From Panagrolaimus kolymaensis (lineage: Eukaryota > Nematoda > Chromadorea > Rhabditida > Panagrolaimidae), in assembly GCA_028622995.1 (NCBI GenBank), contig JAJQJQ010000005.1, forward strand, positions 3,720,001-3,784,000: a stretch of 64,000 nucleotides of DNA. The letters are read 5' to 3'. Below the pieces are notes generated by a model that saw only the letters and a list, made by a program, of their open reading frames with translations, was not told the DNA's origin and ran no database searches. Position 1 is the stretch's first letter. Each line of letters begins with the position of its first letter. The translations under genes and the position numbers were made by a program. Positions 23,419 to 34,771 of this stretch are shown piece after piece.

Positions 23419-23909
23419 AATTGTTTTGTATGTTTTTGTCTTAAAGCGTTTCATTGCTTTCTTGTTTCTTTCATTAATATGTAATTGAATTTGTTAAATA
23501 GTTTTGTTGTTAATGAATAAAATAAACTTTGTTTTTATATTGTTTCCTAATCGTCTAATTACAAATTTTTCACCTGAGAATGAAAACGCAAGTGAAAATT
23601 TATTGTGCAACATTCTTTTTTTTACTTTACCAAAAGAAAATTTGTATGAAAAAATGCAAAAACTTTTTCGCCTTTCTCTTTGTTCAGTTTTAGTCATTCA
23701 CTTTTTCTCTTTTTCATAAAACGTATTATCAACTCTGCTTTTCACTTAATCAAACCAACTAAACGAGTTTTATTATTTTAACAACAAACAAATAAGTATC
23801 AAGAGGATATAAAACACAATATAATAAACAATAAAAGATGATGAGATTGAATTATTAAAAGAAAAATAACAAGAATAGGATAATGAAGTTTTAACCATTA
23901 CATCCAAGT
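23419..23909. other. Convergent intergenic gap
   Basis: 3' ends of the PCNA-like gene and the F-box-like gene. AT-rich; short open frames on both strands have no domain. Confidence 0.55.
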
Positions 23910-25183
23910 TCATTCTTCGAAAAGAGCATTCATATCCTCATCTTGAGAATCACTATCAACAGGTTGAACAACAAGAGCAATATCAAGTTCAAAGTTGAAA
24001 CCATCATGAATGGGAAAGTTTTTCTTAATAACATAAGTTACATCATCGAATTGCATAAATTCTTGTCCATTTATTTCTTCACGTGCCTAAAAAAAGGAAA
24101 ATGATAATTAAGGACAAATTACCGAAATACAAAGCTTACATTTCCAACAGTTACAAAATAATCTTGAAAACGATTTTCTGTAACTTTGATTGAACCTTGG
24201 AGAGTTGGACCAAGTTCACGAAATGATAAAGGCATTAATGCAAGAGCAGTTGGTCCGATTAGTTCCCAATCCGAAGACACTTCAATCTCTACATCGATTT
24301 CCCGTAAATTTGTAAAGGTTTGATTGACGAATTTGATGAACTTCTTGAGAGTTTTCATGTTAAATTTGGACATAGAAAAACGTGCTGTGAACTTTTCAAC
24401 ATAAGGAAACTCGAATCTGAAAAAAAAGACATGTTTCAATGACAATAAAAAAAAAACATACTTGATTGGACGGCAATTATACCAATAGGAAGTGAGCGTT
24501 TCAACCTTGAGATGACGACATGATGGAGGAACGATAACAAGCTTGAAATAAAGCTCCTATAAAAAGTTAAGTGTTAAAAAAACATAATAAACAAAGCTAA
24601 CTTACAAAAACACTTCTACGGTTGTCATAGACTTTAACCTTTTGAACGTTATCCAAAATTCGTAACTTTTCAATGAATTTCATAGGAATTCCATCTCCAC
24701 AATACACTTTCGTTAAGCCTAAAAGTTAACAATTAATACCACTTTTAATAAAAATAAAAAGACTTACCATTATGAATAAAAGCATCCAAAACTTTGAGTT
24801 GGTCAGCAGCTTCAGTATAAGCATGGATTGTCAAGCCTTTAATTTGAGCTTTCTTCGCTACATCTATTAACCATTTTACCAAAGGAGATTCAAATGGAAC
24901 ATCACAATAAATTGTGCGATAATCAACCTAAAAATAAATCGAAATTAAAGAGTAATAGTAAATTAACCAAAAGAAAAAAACTTACAGGTCGACAGAAACT
25001 AATTGCTAGGCTGCGAAATAAAATCCTAACTTTTTTTGCACGAGAGAAAGCTTTTTTTGCGATATTGAAATTTTCTTTACCAACTAGCATAAAATTAATG
25101 ATTGATTCATTAACTGAACCATTTGATTGACGCAAAGTTTCATTGAAAACTTCTGCCAAGATATCACGATTGAGAACAGGCAT
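23910..25183 (-). CDS. F-box-like protein of nematode type
   Basis: About six small exons from MPVLNRDILAEVFNETL (25183). The opening (LNRDILAEVF, then INFMLVGKENFNIAKKAF) has the spacing of an F-box helix pair. Later exons (LTIHAYTEAADQLKVLDAF, KVYCGDGIPMKFIEKLRIL, RHLKVETLTSYW, LREIDVEIEVSSDW) look like the degenerate leucine-rich or FTH-type repeats seen in the many nematode F-box proteins. It ends acidic (DSQDEDMNALFEE). F-box proteins are SCF ubiquitin-ligase adaptors; this role is family-based. The match is weak and no single motif is decisive. Motif copies at 24287 and 24856 tie it to the same block as the upstream five genes. Confidence 0.5.
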
Positions 25184-25199
25184 TTTGATTGCCTAAAAA

Positions 25200-26092
25200 T
25201 TAAATAAAAAATATGAGATTGAAAAATATTGCAAGCGGTGTTAAAAATAAGCGAAAGTAAAAAACTAAAACTTTTCTGAGAAAGAAAGGAAATGAAAAGA
25301 GAAATTTAGGCTCTGCTGTTAGTTCACAAATTACCAAACATTTTTTATTAAACGAAAAATCTCTGTTTTTGTCCACTTCTGCTATGATTTCATCGACCAA
25401 TTTATCACTAAATTTGTTCGCCCATAGTAGTAATAAAAAACAAACTGTTAAGGTAACATAAACTTTAGCACTGGATGGAAGACCAAAAACTATGGAATAA
25501 ATTAAAAATATTAAAGGAATTTCCCAAAAAATAAATTGTGTTATCAAAATTAAAGTAACATAAATAAAAATTTTAAGTTGAATTTTTGATGATGTGTTTG
25601 AAAAGGCGAGACGTTGTTTTACTAAAATTAAAGAAGCAATATAAATTGACTTAACTAAAAGGGCTTGAATTGATTTTAATGAATTATAATACATTTTAAT
25701 AAAATCATTAATTTTCCATAAACTTGGTTGAAGTTCAATATTTAAATTTTCTGAAGAAATATTTATATGTGGATCGGAAACTGATGGAGATGATGAAACT
25801 ACCATTTCAGATGATTTTGATGGACATTTCATTCCACAACTTACACATTTTTTGAGTCGACATGCTCGGCAACAATTTCGAGATTCTAAAAACTTATTGT
25901 AAATTAAAAGATTTCTGACGAATGATGATACAAACCTCGATTAATTTCACATTGATTGTTTTGCCGGCAATCATATGATTTATTTTCAGCTATAGTTCGA
26001 CGAAAAAACGAAGCGCATGGCCTACAAACATACGAACCAAAGTGCCATCCTTCTCCAAGTTGACCACAAACGACACAAGGCTTATGTGGCAT
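25200..26092 (-). CDS. Nuclear-receptor zinc-finger domain joined to hydrophobic C-terminus
   Basis: Exon 1 from MPHKPCVVCGQLGEGWHFGS (26092) holds the first nuclear receptor finger, CRPCASFFRRT, and the start of the second (YDCRQNNQCEINR). An intron (about 25935-25887) joins exon 2 with ESRNCCRACRLKKCVSCGMK, completing the DNA-binding domain with all eight Cys. After about 80 residues, where a ligand-binding domain is expected, come strongly hydrophobic stretches (KIFIYVTLILITQFIFW, IPLIFLIYSIVFGLP, VYVTLTVCFLLLLWA) that look like membrane segments, then more hydrophobic residues to the stop at 25200. Either the true gene ends earlier or splices elsewhere, or the ligand domain has been lost and a membrane-like tail took its place. 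Confidence 0.65.
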
Positions 26093-29000
26093 AATTATGA
26101 AGCTTCTTAACTTTGCTCATAAAAAATTTTAAAAAAGCTAAAAAAAAATGAAACAAAATTTTTTAAAGCCAAATCGAAGACAATTGCAAAAATTTTAAGC
26201 TAATATCAACGAATGTTTTTAAAATAATGAAAATGAATAGTTTTACATTTATAAAATCAAAAAAATCAGAAGAAAATAAAATAAAGTAGAAATTCTTTAT
26301 TCATAGAAAAGTTGTTGTGATTTATTGATCAATTTTTTTCTTTTTACAATTGAAGGTTGTGTTACAAACTACAAAACAAACTCCACAGCATACATATAAA
26401 TGTAGCTATGTAGTCTGAAGTTGTCGTCTACTTGAAAGATATGTAATAAACAGAAAGGTGCTCTCTGTTCAAGTTCTTTCCTTGTAATTATTTGAATACC
26501 GTAATCGATGGTTTATAAAAATGCAAATAAGATCGAGGATGCACAATTCTATGATTTTTTGTTTTTAAAATTTGTTTCGCACTAACTTTGATTTTGTAAT
26601 TTACTCAATTATTGCAACACAATTTTTTTATTAACATGCATGCCAATACTACAGTAATTTTCATAATTAGCAAAATAATTAAATGGAGACCGGCATCACA
26701 AAGCTGACGTGTACGCAGGGTAACACGACAGCGCTCCAGAGTGCGATGGCGGCAAAAACTTCATACAAGCAAACAACAATAATTTTTCCAATTCAAACAA
26801 AAAAAATATTCAAAAAACACAATTAGTTGGGGAAAGATGGAATGGAGGGTGAAACATGGTGATGGACACCGGAAGGGCAAGGAGTAGTAGTTCGGTAATA
26901 GTAGTAATATTACATCAATGCGCGAATACACCTTATTTTACAACAAAAATAAAAACATAATTACAATAAAAAAATTTAAATAAAAAAATCTGTTTTCTAT
27001 GTACATGAAAGACTTGTGGCAGTAATTTGGCCACGTATCCACCGGGTTAAAGGCGAAAACGTAGCCTTTTGAAAGTGGCAGTGATAAGTGGTAGAAAATT
27101 ACAAAAAAAAAATGTTACTAAAAAATACAATTTAAAATAAAAAAGAATTACTCGAGTTAAAATTAACAACAAACATTTCAAAATATGAGATATTTGAAGC
27201 TATGTTTTGCGAAAAAGTGGTATAAAATAAATTTTTAAAAATTAGAATGGTTTTTAGAAAATAATGTATCATCGAAATGAAACATTTGGCAGTGGTTCAG
27301 CGAAAGTGGCAGTGCTGGATTCGCGGCAGTGTTGATTGAAGATAGAGAGAGTAAAAAAAATCCGGGGACGAGACATTCATCAAATTTGGGGTTGGTGGTG
27401 AGAGAGGGAGTGAGGGCAAACTGTACACTCACCGGGAGAGCATTCACTTCCGGCGCTGTTTCCATTACAAAAAAAAATTTAACTAAAAAAAATCTAGCGG
27501 GACTAAAGGAATTTTATTTAACAAATAGAAACAAGAAGGAATTGTGTTTGAATTTTTCTTTATGAAGGAACGATCGATGGTGGAAAGGATAATTAATTGA
27601 AGTTGTTTTTTGAAATTTTTTGTTTATTTCATTAAAAGGAAGCGGTGTATAAGAGCCTGAAAGTCGAAGTTTATTAATTATGGAAAGCAATCGCGGCTGT
27701 AAAGAGAAAACTAAGATTTAGAAAAATGCAGTTAAAAACTCTAAGCTTTCTTTTCGCTTCCCATATTTGTTTCTTCAAAATAATTTACCTTTAAATGGTG
27801 ATAAGCTCGCCATCATATCATTTTCAGTAACGCAAAAATAAAGAATTAAAACGTGTACCGAACCGAACATACACGTCCCGCTTTCTCGCTAGCGTTGCCG
27901 GTCATGTTATAAGGCAACCATTAAAAATACTGTAGCATAAGCATTAAAAAAATATTTTCCTAATAAAAATATACAGATAATATATTTTTTATTTTTTTGA
28001 ACCAAAGTATGAGAATTGTAAACAGATTTGAAAGACTTGATGGTAATAAGTTAAATCAGGCAGCAACAAGGTGATGGATGATGTGGGATGGTAATGAAAG
28101 ACTTTGCTGGGTAGTTAAATGAAGATGGTGATGATAGGTATCCCATTGAATTAATAACTTTAACTTAATTTTGAATTTCTCCCATTTCTGGGAGAAATCA
28201 ATGAAAAGAAAAAGCTAAAAAAGGGATACTTGTAGTCTACGCTCTGCTACATTATTGAACTGAAATTTTAAAAAGCATATAGTAAAATTTAAATTTAATG
28301 AAATTCTTTTTTTTTCGCGAAAAAAAGAAGAATGAATGTGAATATAATTAACTTTAGTGCGCGAAAAATATTTTTTTTAAAGCAAAGTGAAAAAATCGAA
28401 TCGCGAATCCACGCACAGTTGGCTCTCATTTGAATAATAAATTTGAAACTTTTTTTTATTACCCCGAAAAAAAAGACAAAATTTTTAGAAAGAAAAAAGA
28501 ATTTTTCCCCTAAACAATGATCATAAATTCAGATAGTCAGCCATTAGTTGGAACCCATAAAAACACGTTAAAGAAAAAAAGAAACAAAGGCTTTTTTGGT
28601 TTTCATAAACCCCGAAAGCCATAGGACATGTGTGCTTTTTTTTCTTTGACCATTTTTTTGCGTCAAAGATGCTTGTCTTAGAAAAAATGATACTGTTGTT
28701 GTTTCCACAATGTACGAATAAACACATATGTGTCGCGGCATACGTTTTTGGAATGGCTACTCTCTACCCTTGGACTATGTGACAAGCCAAAAACAAAAAA
28801 ATTGCGGCACGTTTAAGAACGCACTGGCACGTGTTTTTGCGTTGTCCTTTTCTCTCCCTTTTTTTTTGACTATCTACTATCTCCCCCGTGGCACCAGTTG
28901 ATATAAGAGTGAGTTGCATTTTTTCTATTGACGGACTTTAGAAGAAAAAAAAAGTGACCAAAAGAGGACATTTTGTGTTTGCGTGTACCAACCAAGCATT

Positions 29001-30745
29001 CTATCTATCCAACAGCCGCTAGAATAAAAAACTAAAAAGGAGTTTTTTTATTGCAAAGATTATAAAGTCATGAAAAAAGTAAGCAAAAAAATAAATAAAA
29101 AGCTAAAAGTGTACTTTTTAGAGAGAAAGTGGCTTTAAAGTTAGTAAAAATGGCAAAAGTGTTGTATGGATAAAAAAGTTTGGGAATTTCAATGCATAAA
29201 ATTAAAAAGAGAATGGATAAAAATTGTTTATAATTTATATTATTTGTTACAAATAATATTGGAATCAAATTGCAAAAAACGCGAAAACGTTTTGGAAGAT
29301 TGTTTGGGTCAATCCAGAATAGCGGACACGAATTTTTACACACAGAAAATTCAAGGTTTTAAAATTTGATAAATTTTAAAAATTCTAGAGCCTTTATGAC
29401 ATTCCCAATCTTTAATGTTCTAACTTAAAAGAAATTCGTAGAGTTTAATTCCTATTTCAAAATTTGCAAGAAAATATAGTACTAGCCTTAAAACTTCCAC
29501 ATTTTTTTACTTCAAAAAAACCATTAACAATCCAGTCTTTTCCCGAAAAAAAAGAGAATGAAAATATTTTTCTTTTGCTTGATACATTTTTACTTTTTCT
29601 TTTTCAACTGCAAATGCAATAGCAGAAGAAAAGGCTTCTAATATTATTGCAAAAAAAAAAGCATGTCTAGCAAGCAAGCATCCTTCTCTTCTTATTTTTT
29701 CCTTCAAAAACTAAAAAATGACCAACGCAAAAAAATAATATATAGGCCTCCTCCATCTTTGTATTTTTTTCATCAAAAAAAGAAAAGAAAGAAAAAATAA
29801 CAAAAATGTGTGCAAGCATTTTGTTGACGCCACCACCATCACTAACAGCCAGCAGGCATGTGTTGTCTGTGACGACAGACAAAACAAAAAAAGCTTAACT
29901 TGTTCTTCGTTTTCTTGGACATCGTTGTCGTCGTAGTCTCAATTTTTTTGCTTCTTCCAAAATAGAGAATTTTACTGGGAAAAAAATTGCACGCGAGTAT
30001 GTATGTCCGAAGATAAAAAAAGTGTCTGTTATGTCCACTATACTCCTCCTGATGCGTGTTTTTACGGCGGAGAGCTTCAAAAAGGAATTTAAAAAGAAAA
30101 TGGTTCTAAAAATAGAAAATCAAAAAAAGAAAAGCTGAAATTTGAAGAAAAAAAAATAAGGAGAAGACGAAGAGAAAAAACGGGGATAAAGAAGGAATGG
30201 TTGCTTTTGTATACGAACATAAAAAAATATATTTAAAATTGGTTAAAAAAGGAGAAGTGTTGGATGGAAAAATCGTGGTATCGTATCAAATTTTACAAAG
30301 GTGTAAGAAAGAAATATGAAACGTTTTAGATTTTATTTTTGATCCTTTTGAACTTAAAAATATTTCCTAAAAGTTTCAAACAACTACATTGAAAGTTAAT
30401 TTAGGAACAAAAAATTTAGAGAAATTTGTCATTTGTGTTTTTAGTTAACTATTTTTTTGTAAGTGATTCAACTTCCAATGAATCAACATTGGTTACTTTT
30501 TCCACTGAAATCAATTTTGAAGGTAATATCACAAAATAATGAAAGCTTCAATAATTATTGTAAAAGTTTAAAAGATCAATTTCATAACTAAAGCCTTCAA
30601 TGACTTTGTTGAATAAAAACATTATCCCAAAAATTTCTCAACTAATGGATATGATTTTCACAAGAATAAAAGAATAAAAAAGGAGAGAAATATCCGAATA
30701 TGAATGGCCGACTGACCGAATTTTTCGAAAAAAAAAATCCATAAT
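26093..30745. other. Long noncoding stretch
   Basis: About 4.6 kb without a supportable gene. It is AT-rich with some more GC-balanced islands (26690-26760, 26840-26930, 27010-27340, 27860-27910, 28715-28880). The 27.0-27.3 kb island has five copies of GGCAGT on one strand. No tRNA or array repeat is recognised. It could hold distal regulation or introns of an unseen gene. Confidence 0.5.
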
Positions 30746-30753
30746 ATTTCAAG
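30746..30753. repeat. 8-bp target-site duplication, left
   Basis: ATTTCAAG directly before the left terminal repeat; the same eight bases follow the right end at 34764-34771. An 8-bp duplication is the mark of hAT insertion. Confidence 0.95.
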
Positions 30754-31207
30754 CAACCCTGTAAGCCAACCGTCATTTTCGACGGTTACCACCGTCTTTT
30801 GACGGTTTTGACCGTCAATTTTTTTTTTCCAAAAACTCAAGATTATTGATAAATAAGCTATGGAGATTATTGCTGCTCTATTTTTTATAGTTGAAACCTA
30901 TTTCAGAGCCTGACGGTCTCCACCGTCAACTGACGGTCGCCACCGTCAAGAGACGGTTGAAACCGACGATGCGCATTTTAGTTATGAATTTTTTTTTAAG
31001 GTTTCAAAATGATTTTTAACATTGAAAAAATATTATAAAAGCTAATTTCAAGCAATGATTAACGAGTTTTTTCCAATTCAATTCATTATTAATATCAAAA
31101 ATGCACAAAAAATGTGAAATACATGTAAATTTTTTTTCTGTTTTTGTTTATTATTTTATTTTTATTTTTTTAATGCAAGATTATTTTGAACATATAAAAA
31201 TGAAATA
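30754..31207. repeat. hAT left terminal inverted repeat (454 bp)
   Basis: Matches the reverse complement of 34310-34763 base for base as read. It contains ten ACCGTC/GACGGT hexamers in two clusters (about 30769-30816 and 30910-30965), mostly as back-to-back hairpins such as ACCGTCTTTTGACGGT, likely subterminal binding sites for the transposase. Confidence 0.92.
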
Positions 31208-31647
31208 TAAACGACCGAAAAATTACGCCACTTTCCTTATGCCACATGTTTACTTCTATATAAATATCATCAAAATGTCGAAGGATCTTTAAAAGGTTTT
31301 TTTTTCTTTTAAAAAGTTTTCAAGGAAAATAATAAATAAGACGAAAAACAAAAATGTTTATCCACATCCTTTTTTTGTGCAAAAGAAAAGTCGCCGACAA
31401 AATAAAACACCAAATATTTTTCGATATTTTTCTTTCTAGAATGAAAATCAACATAAGATAAAATTTCTTAAAAGTTGTAAACAACCTTCGAAAAGGGCAT
31501 CGACATATGACAGCATGACTTTTTATAAATTTTGTTCGAAATAGCATATAACGATTGTTTATAAAAGCCAAAAAAGCCATTTTTTGATTTTTTATATTTA
31601 GTAATTCTTGGTAAATGAATTTTGCTTTAAAATTGTGGTAAACTAAA

Positions 31648-34151
31648 ATGAGCCTTACTCCTGGGAGCCGAAATAAAGTTTACGAAGGTAAACTTACATC
31701 GATCGATAGAAATGAAATTTTGCAAGCGCTTCGTAATGGAATCCTTGAACTCGGAGAAAAAATATATGCTGGATGTCAAAAAATTGTTTATAAGGAAACA
31801 AAGGAAGAAGCCGCGGTAACGTGTGTTAAATGCAAGTATATTTTTGCCGCAACTATTACCAGTCGTCAAACTTTATAGTAAGTCGCATACATTAAAAAGG
31901 GCTTGGTTCAATCGTTTTAGCGCCAACTTTTTTTAATACTTTTTTTTGAGTTCATTACTGTCTTATTGTTATTTATTTTTTTACGTTTTTTTTAAAAGGC
32001 TCTACATATAAAAATTAGATTAAACTTTTTTATAATTTGGCATTTATTAATCTAAACTCATAAAATGAATATGTATTAAAAAAAAGTGGGTGAAAAATGA
32101 ACTATAGCTTAAATTTTTATAACAAATTTTTTAAAGCTCGCATGAAAAAAATGTACACCAAAATCAAAATCAAGAAGATGTTGAACCGCCAGCTCATTTA
32201 AAGTTAAAACTAACAGAGTTATTATCTTTTATGGTTGCAACTGACGTTGTCCCATTTTCCACAGTTGAACATAATGGGCTTAAAAACTTGATGGAAAGCA
32301 TATATCGCGAAGGGTAAACAATCCAATATTTTACTAAAATTTTAAATTTTTTTTTGCAGTTTTGATTATGGTATTTCTTGTGCACGTAACAAAGTGATCC
32401 CTGCTAACGATCCATCAATTTTGGGCTTTATTCCTTCCAGGCAAACTGTTAAAAATTATTGCAAAGCTTTTGTCAAAACAATGGAACCCCAATTTTCAAA
32501 GCATATCCTTGATCATGTTAAAAAATTTGGAGCTGCATTGACGCTTGACTTCGGTACCAAAGGTTCTCAGTATTTTGTAGTTACAATCCATTTTACTACA
32601 GAAGATTGGTAAATATTCTTCTTTTATTCTTTAACATAAATTATTGATTTTTGAATTGTAGGCAAATTGAAAATTGGATTTTGGATTTTCATGAATTTTC
32701 TGCCGAAACCACAGAAAGTCATGAAGTCTTGGATGACTTAACTCAGACTTTAGAAAAACATGGCATTACTTTGGAACTTTTAAAGAATAATATTGTAATT
32801 ACGAGTGATCAGGGAAGTAATATCGTAAGAGCATTGAATGAATACACTCGTTTGAATGATACTTGCCATTTGTTGAACTTACTCAGCAAAAGGGCCGTAT
32901 GCCCATATAAAAATAACTACTTGCCAGCAGAATTTCAATTAGATGTTACTACTCGTGAAAGATTAACATTAATTGAAAAAAAATTGGATATGTCAATGAA
33001 AATAATCAAGGGAGTGAAGTAAGCCATCATAAAAGCTATTTAATATTTATTTATTTTTGTTATTTTAGCTCTCGACCTTGGTTAAAAAACAAAATATCAA
33101 AAGCTGGTGGCTCTTTATTCAAATTCACTGAAACCCGCTGGTTGTCCCGTTTCCGCTCAATAGAAAGCTTAACCAAATTAAATCAACAACAAATGGATTT
33201 AATTAATACTAAACTTTATAGCTATTCTGCTAATGGTCGATATGTTTATCGAGAAGCACTTCAAGAATATCGTTCAACCTTGCCTCTTTTAAAATCATAT
33301 ACAGAATTGTTAGAACCGATTAAAGACGCAGTTACTCTTTTCCAAGTATGTCTTTTACTTACTTCCCTATGTTCATTCTGAATTTTTCATATAACTAAAA
33401 TTTTAGTCTGAAACTTCTCCAACAATAAACAAAGTCTATATTGAATATTATCGTTTAAGACAATTTTTTGTCGACCAAATTGAAGATGATAATGCTGATC
33501 GAAAAGCGATGGCCCAAGCTGCTTTGAAAGTCGTTGATTATCAATTAACATTATTTGCAAAATCTGACTACTATATTTTGGGTTTGCTGCTCGATCCACT
33601 AAACAAAGATAAGATTCTTGAAATTCCACAAATTTCTATCCCTTCGGTAAACTATATTATAATAAATTTTGATAGGAATAATAAATGTTTTACAGGCCAT
33701 AGAAACTTTAAAGAAATGGGTTCATAAAGTTAGCAATGATGAATCGGTAGAAGATCCATATGCAGCGGCTCCTCCTTCCCCTTTTACTCAGCATCGACAA
33801 ACAATTGTAACTTATCCAACCGATGTTGAGGTTGAGAACTACCTTGACTTGAGATCAAACAGCATTGTTTACAATTATGCCGACGCAATTGAATTTTGGA
33901 AAGCAAACGCTAAAGTATTTCCTCATATTGCTATCCTAGCTAGAAAAGTTCTGTGCATCACAAGCAGTGCCGCAAGCGAAAGGGTTTTTTCTTTATTGGG
34001 AAGGACCGCGACGAAGTTACGTGGATCTTTATCACCAGAAACTGTGAGTATGTTGATAAAGATGAAGAATATGGAAAAATTTAAAAAAAAGTATGCTCCT
34101 TTTTTGCCTGTTATAATTGAAGAAGAAGAACCTGAAGTTATGGACGTTTAA
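31648..34151 (+). CDS. hAT transposase
   Basis: About seven exons with small introns, roughly 650 residues. Exon 1 starts MSLTPGSRNKVYEG (31648); with exon 2 it forms a BED-type zinc finger (TCVKCKYIF joined through TLY to SHEKNVH). Exon 3 gives the first catalytic Asp in AALTLDFGTKG. Exon 4 gives the second in VITSDQGSNIVRA, and CHLLNL. Exon 5 has TETRWLSRF (the RW motif). The last exon has the C-terminal dimerisation segment with the catalytic Glu, SSAASERVFSLLGR, then LRGSLSPETVSMLIKM, and an acidic end at 34151. These motifs in this order define hAT transposases, which cut and paste the element by a hairpin mechanism. No stop or frameshift is needed, so the enzyme is probably active. Confidence 0.93.
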
Positions 34152-34309
34152 ACATTGTTATAATTATTTTCTAATGGTTTTTTAAGTTAAACTTTCTCCA
34201 AACTCTTAAATTTTTTAAATATTTCTCATACATACATATTTATAATAACAATTTTTTGTTTTTTAATGATGGTAAAACAATATTATAATCTAAAAATAAT
34301 ATATATTTG

Positions 34310-34763
34310 TATTTCATTTTTATATGTTCAAAATAATCTTGCATTAAAAAAATAAAAATAAAATAATAAACAAAAACAGAAAAAAAATTTACATGTATTT
34401 CACATTTTTTGTGCATTTTTGATATTAATAATGAATTGAATTGGAAAAAACTCGTTAATCATTGCTTGAAATTAGCTTTTATAATATTTTTTCAATGTTA
34501 AAAATCATTTTGAAACCTTAAAAAAAAATTCATAACTAAAATGCGCATCGTCGGTTTCAACCGTCTCTTGACGGTGGCGACCGTCAGTTGACGGTGGAGA
34601 CCGTCAGGCTCTGAAATAGGTTTCAACTATAAAAAATAGAGCAGCAATAATCTCCATAGCTTATTTATCAATAATCTTGAGTTTTTGGAAAAAAAAAATT
34701 GACGGTCAAAACCGTCAAAAGACGGTGGTAACCGTCGAAAATGACGGTTGGCTTACAGGGTTG
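34310..34763. repeat. hAT right terminal inverted repeat (454 bp)
   Basis: Inverted copy of 30754-31207. It begins just after the transposase 3' end and holds the same ten ACCGTC/GACGGT hexamers. Confidence 0.92.
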
Positions 34764-34771
34764 ATTTCAAG
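34764..34771. repeat. 8-bp target-site duplication, right
   Basis: ATTTCAAG, same as 30746-30753. Confidence 0.95.

Larger units (their letters stand above)
30754..34763 (+). mobile_element. hAT-superfamily DNA transposon, apparently complete
   Basis: A 4010-bp element with terminal inverted repeats of 454 bp that I read as identical, ends CAACCCTGTAAGCC and GGCTTACAGGGTTG, an 8-bp target duplication ATTTCAAG on each side, and one intron-containing transposase gene. All diagnostic parts of an autonomous hAT element are present. Identity of the two long repeats and of the target duplications points to recent insertion. Confidence 0.95.

Noticed and set aside
7989..25183. Giant-virus-like insertion (RNR, PCNA-like, GIY-YIG and BTB genes together)
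   Set aside because: All genes have nematode-style introns, rnr-1 is a canonical animal R1 with E2F sites, and no viral structural or polymerase gene is present.
27235..27565. Overlapping open frames on both strands in the 27-kb island
   Set aside because: No family resemblance and no splice signals; open on both strands because of composition.
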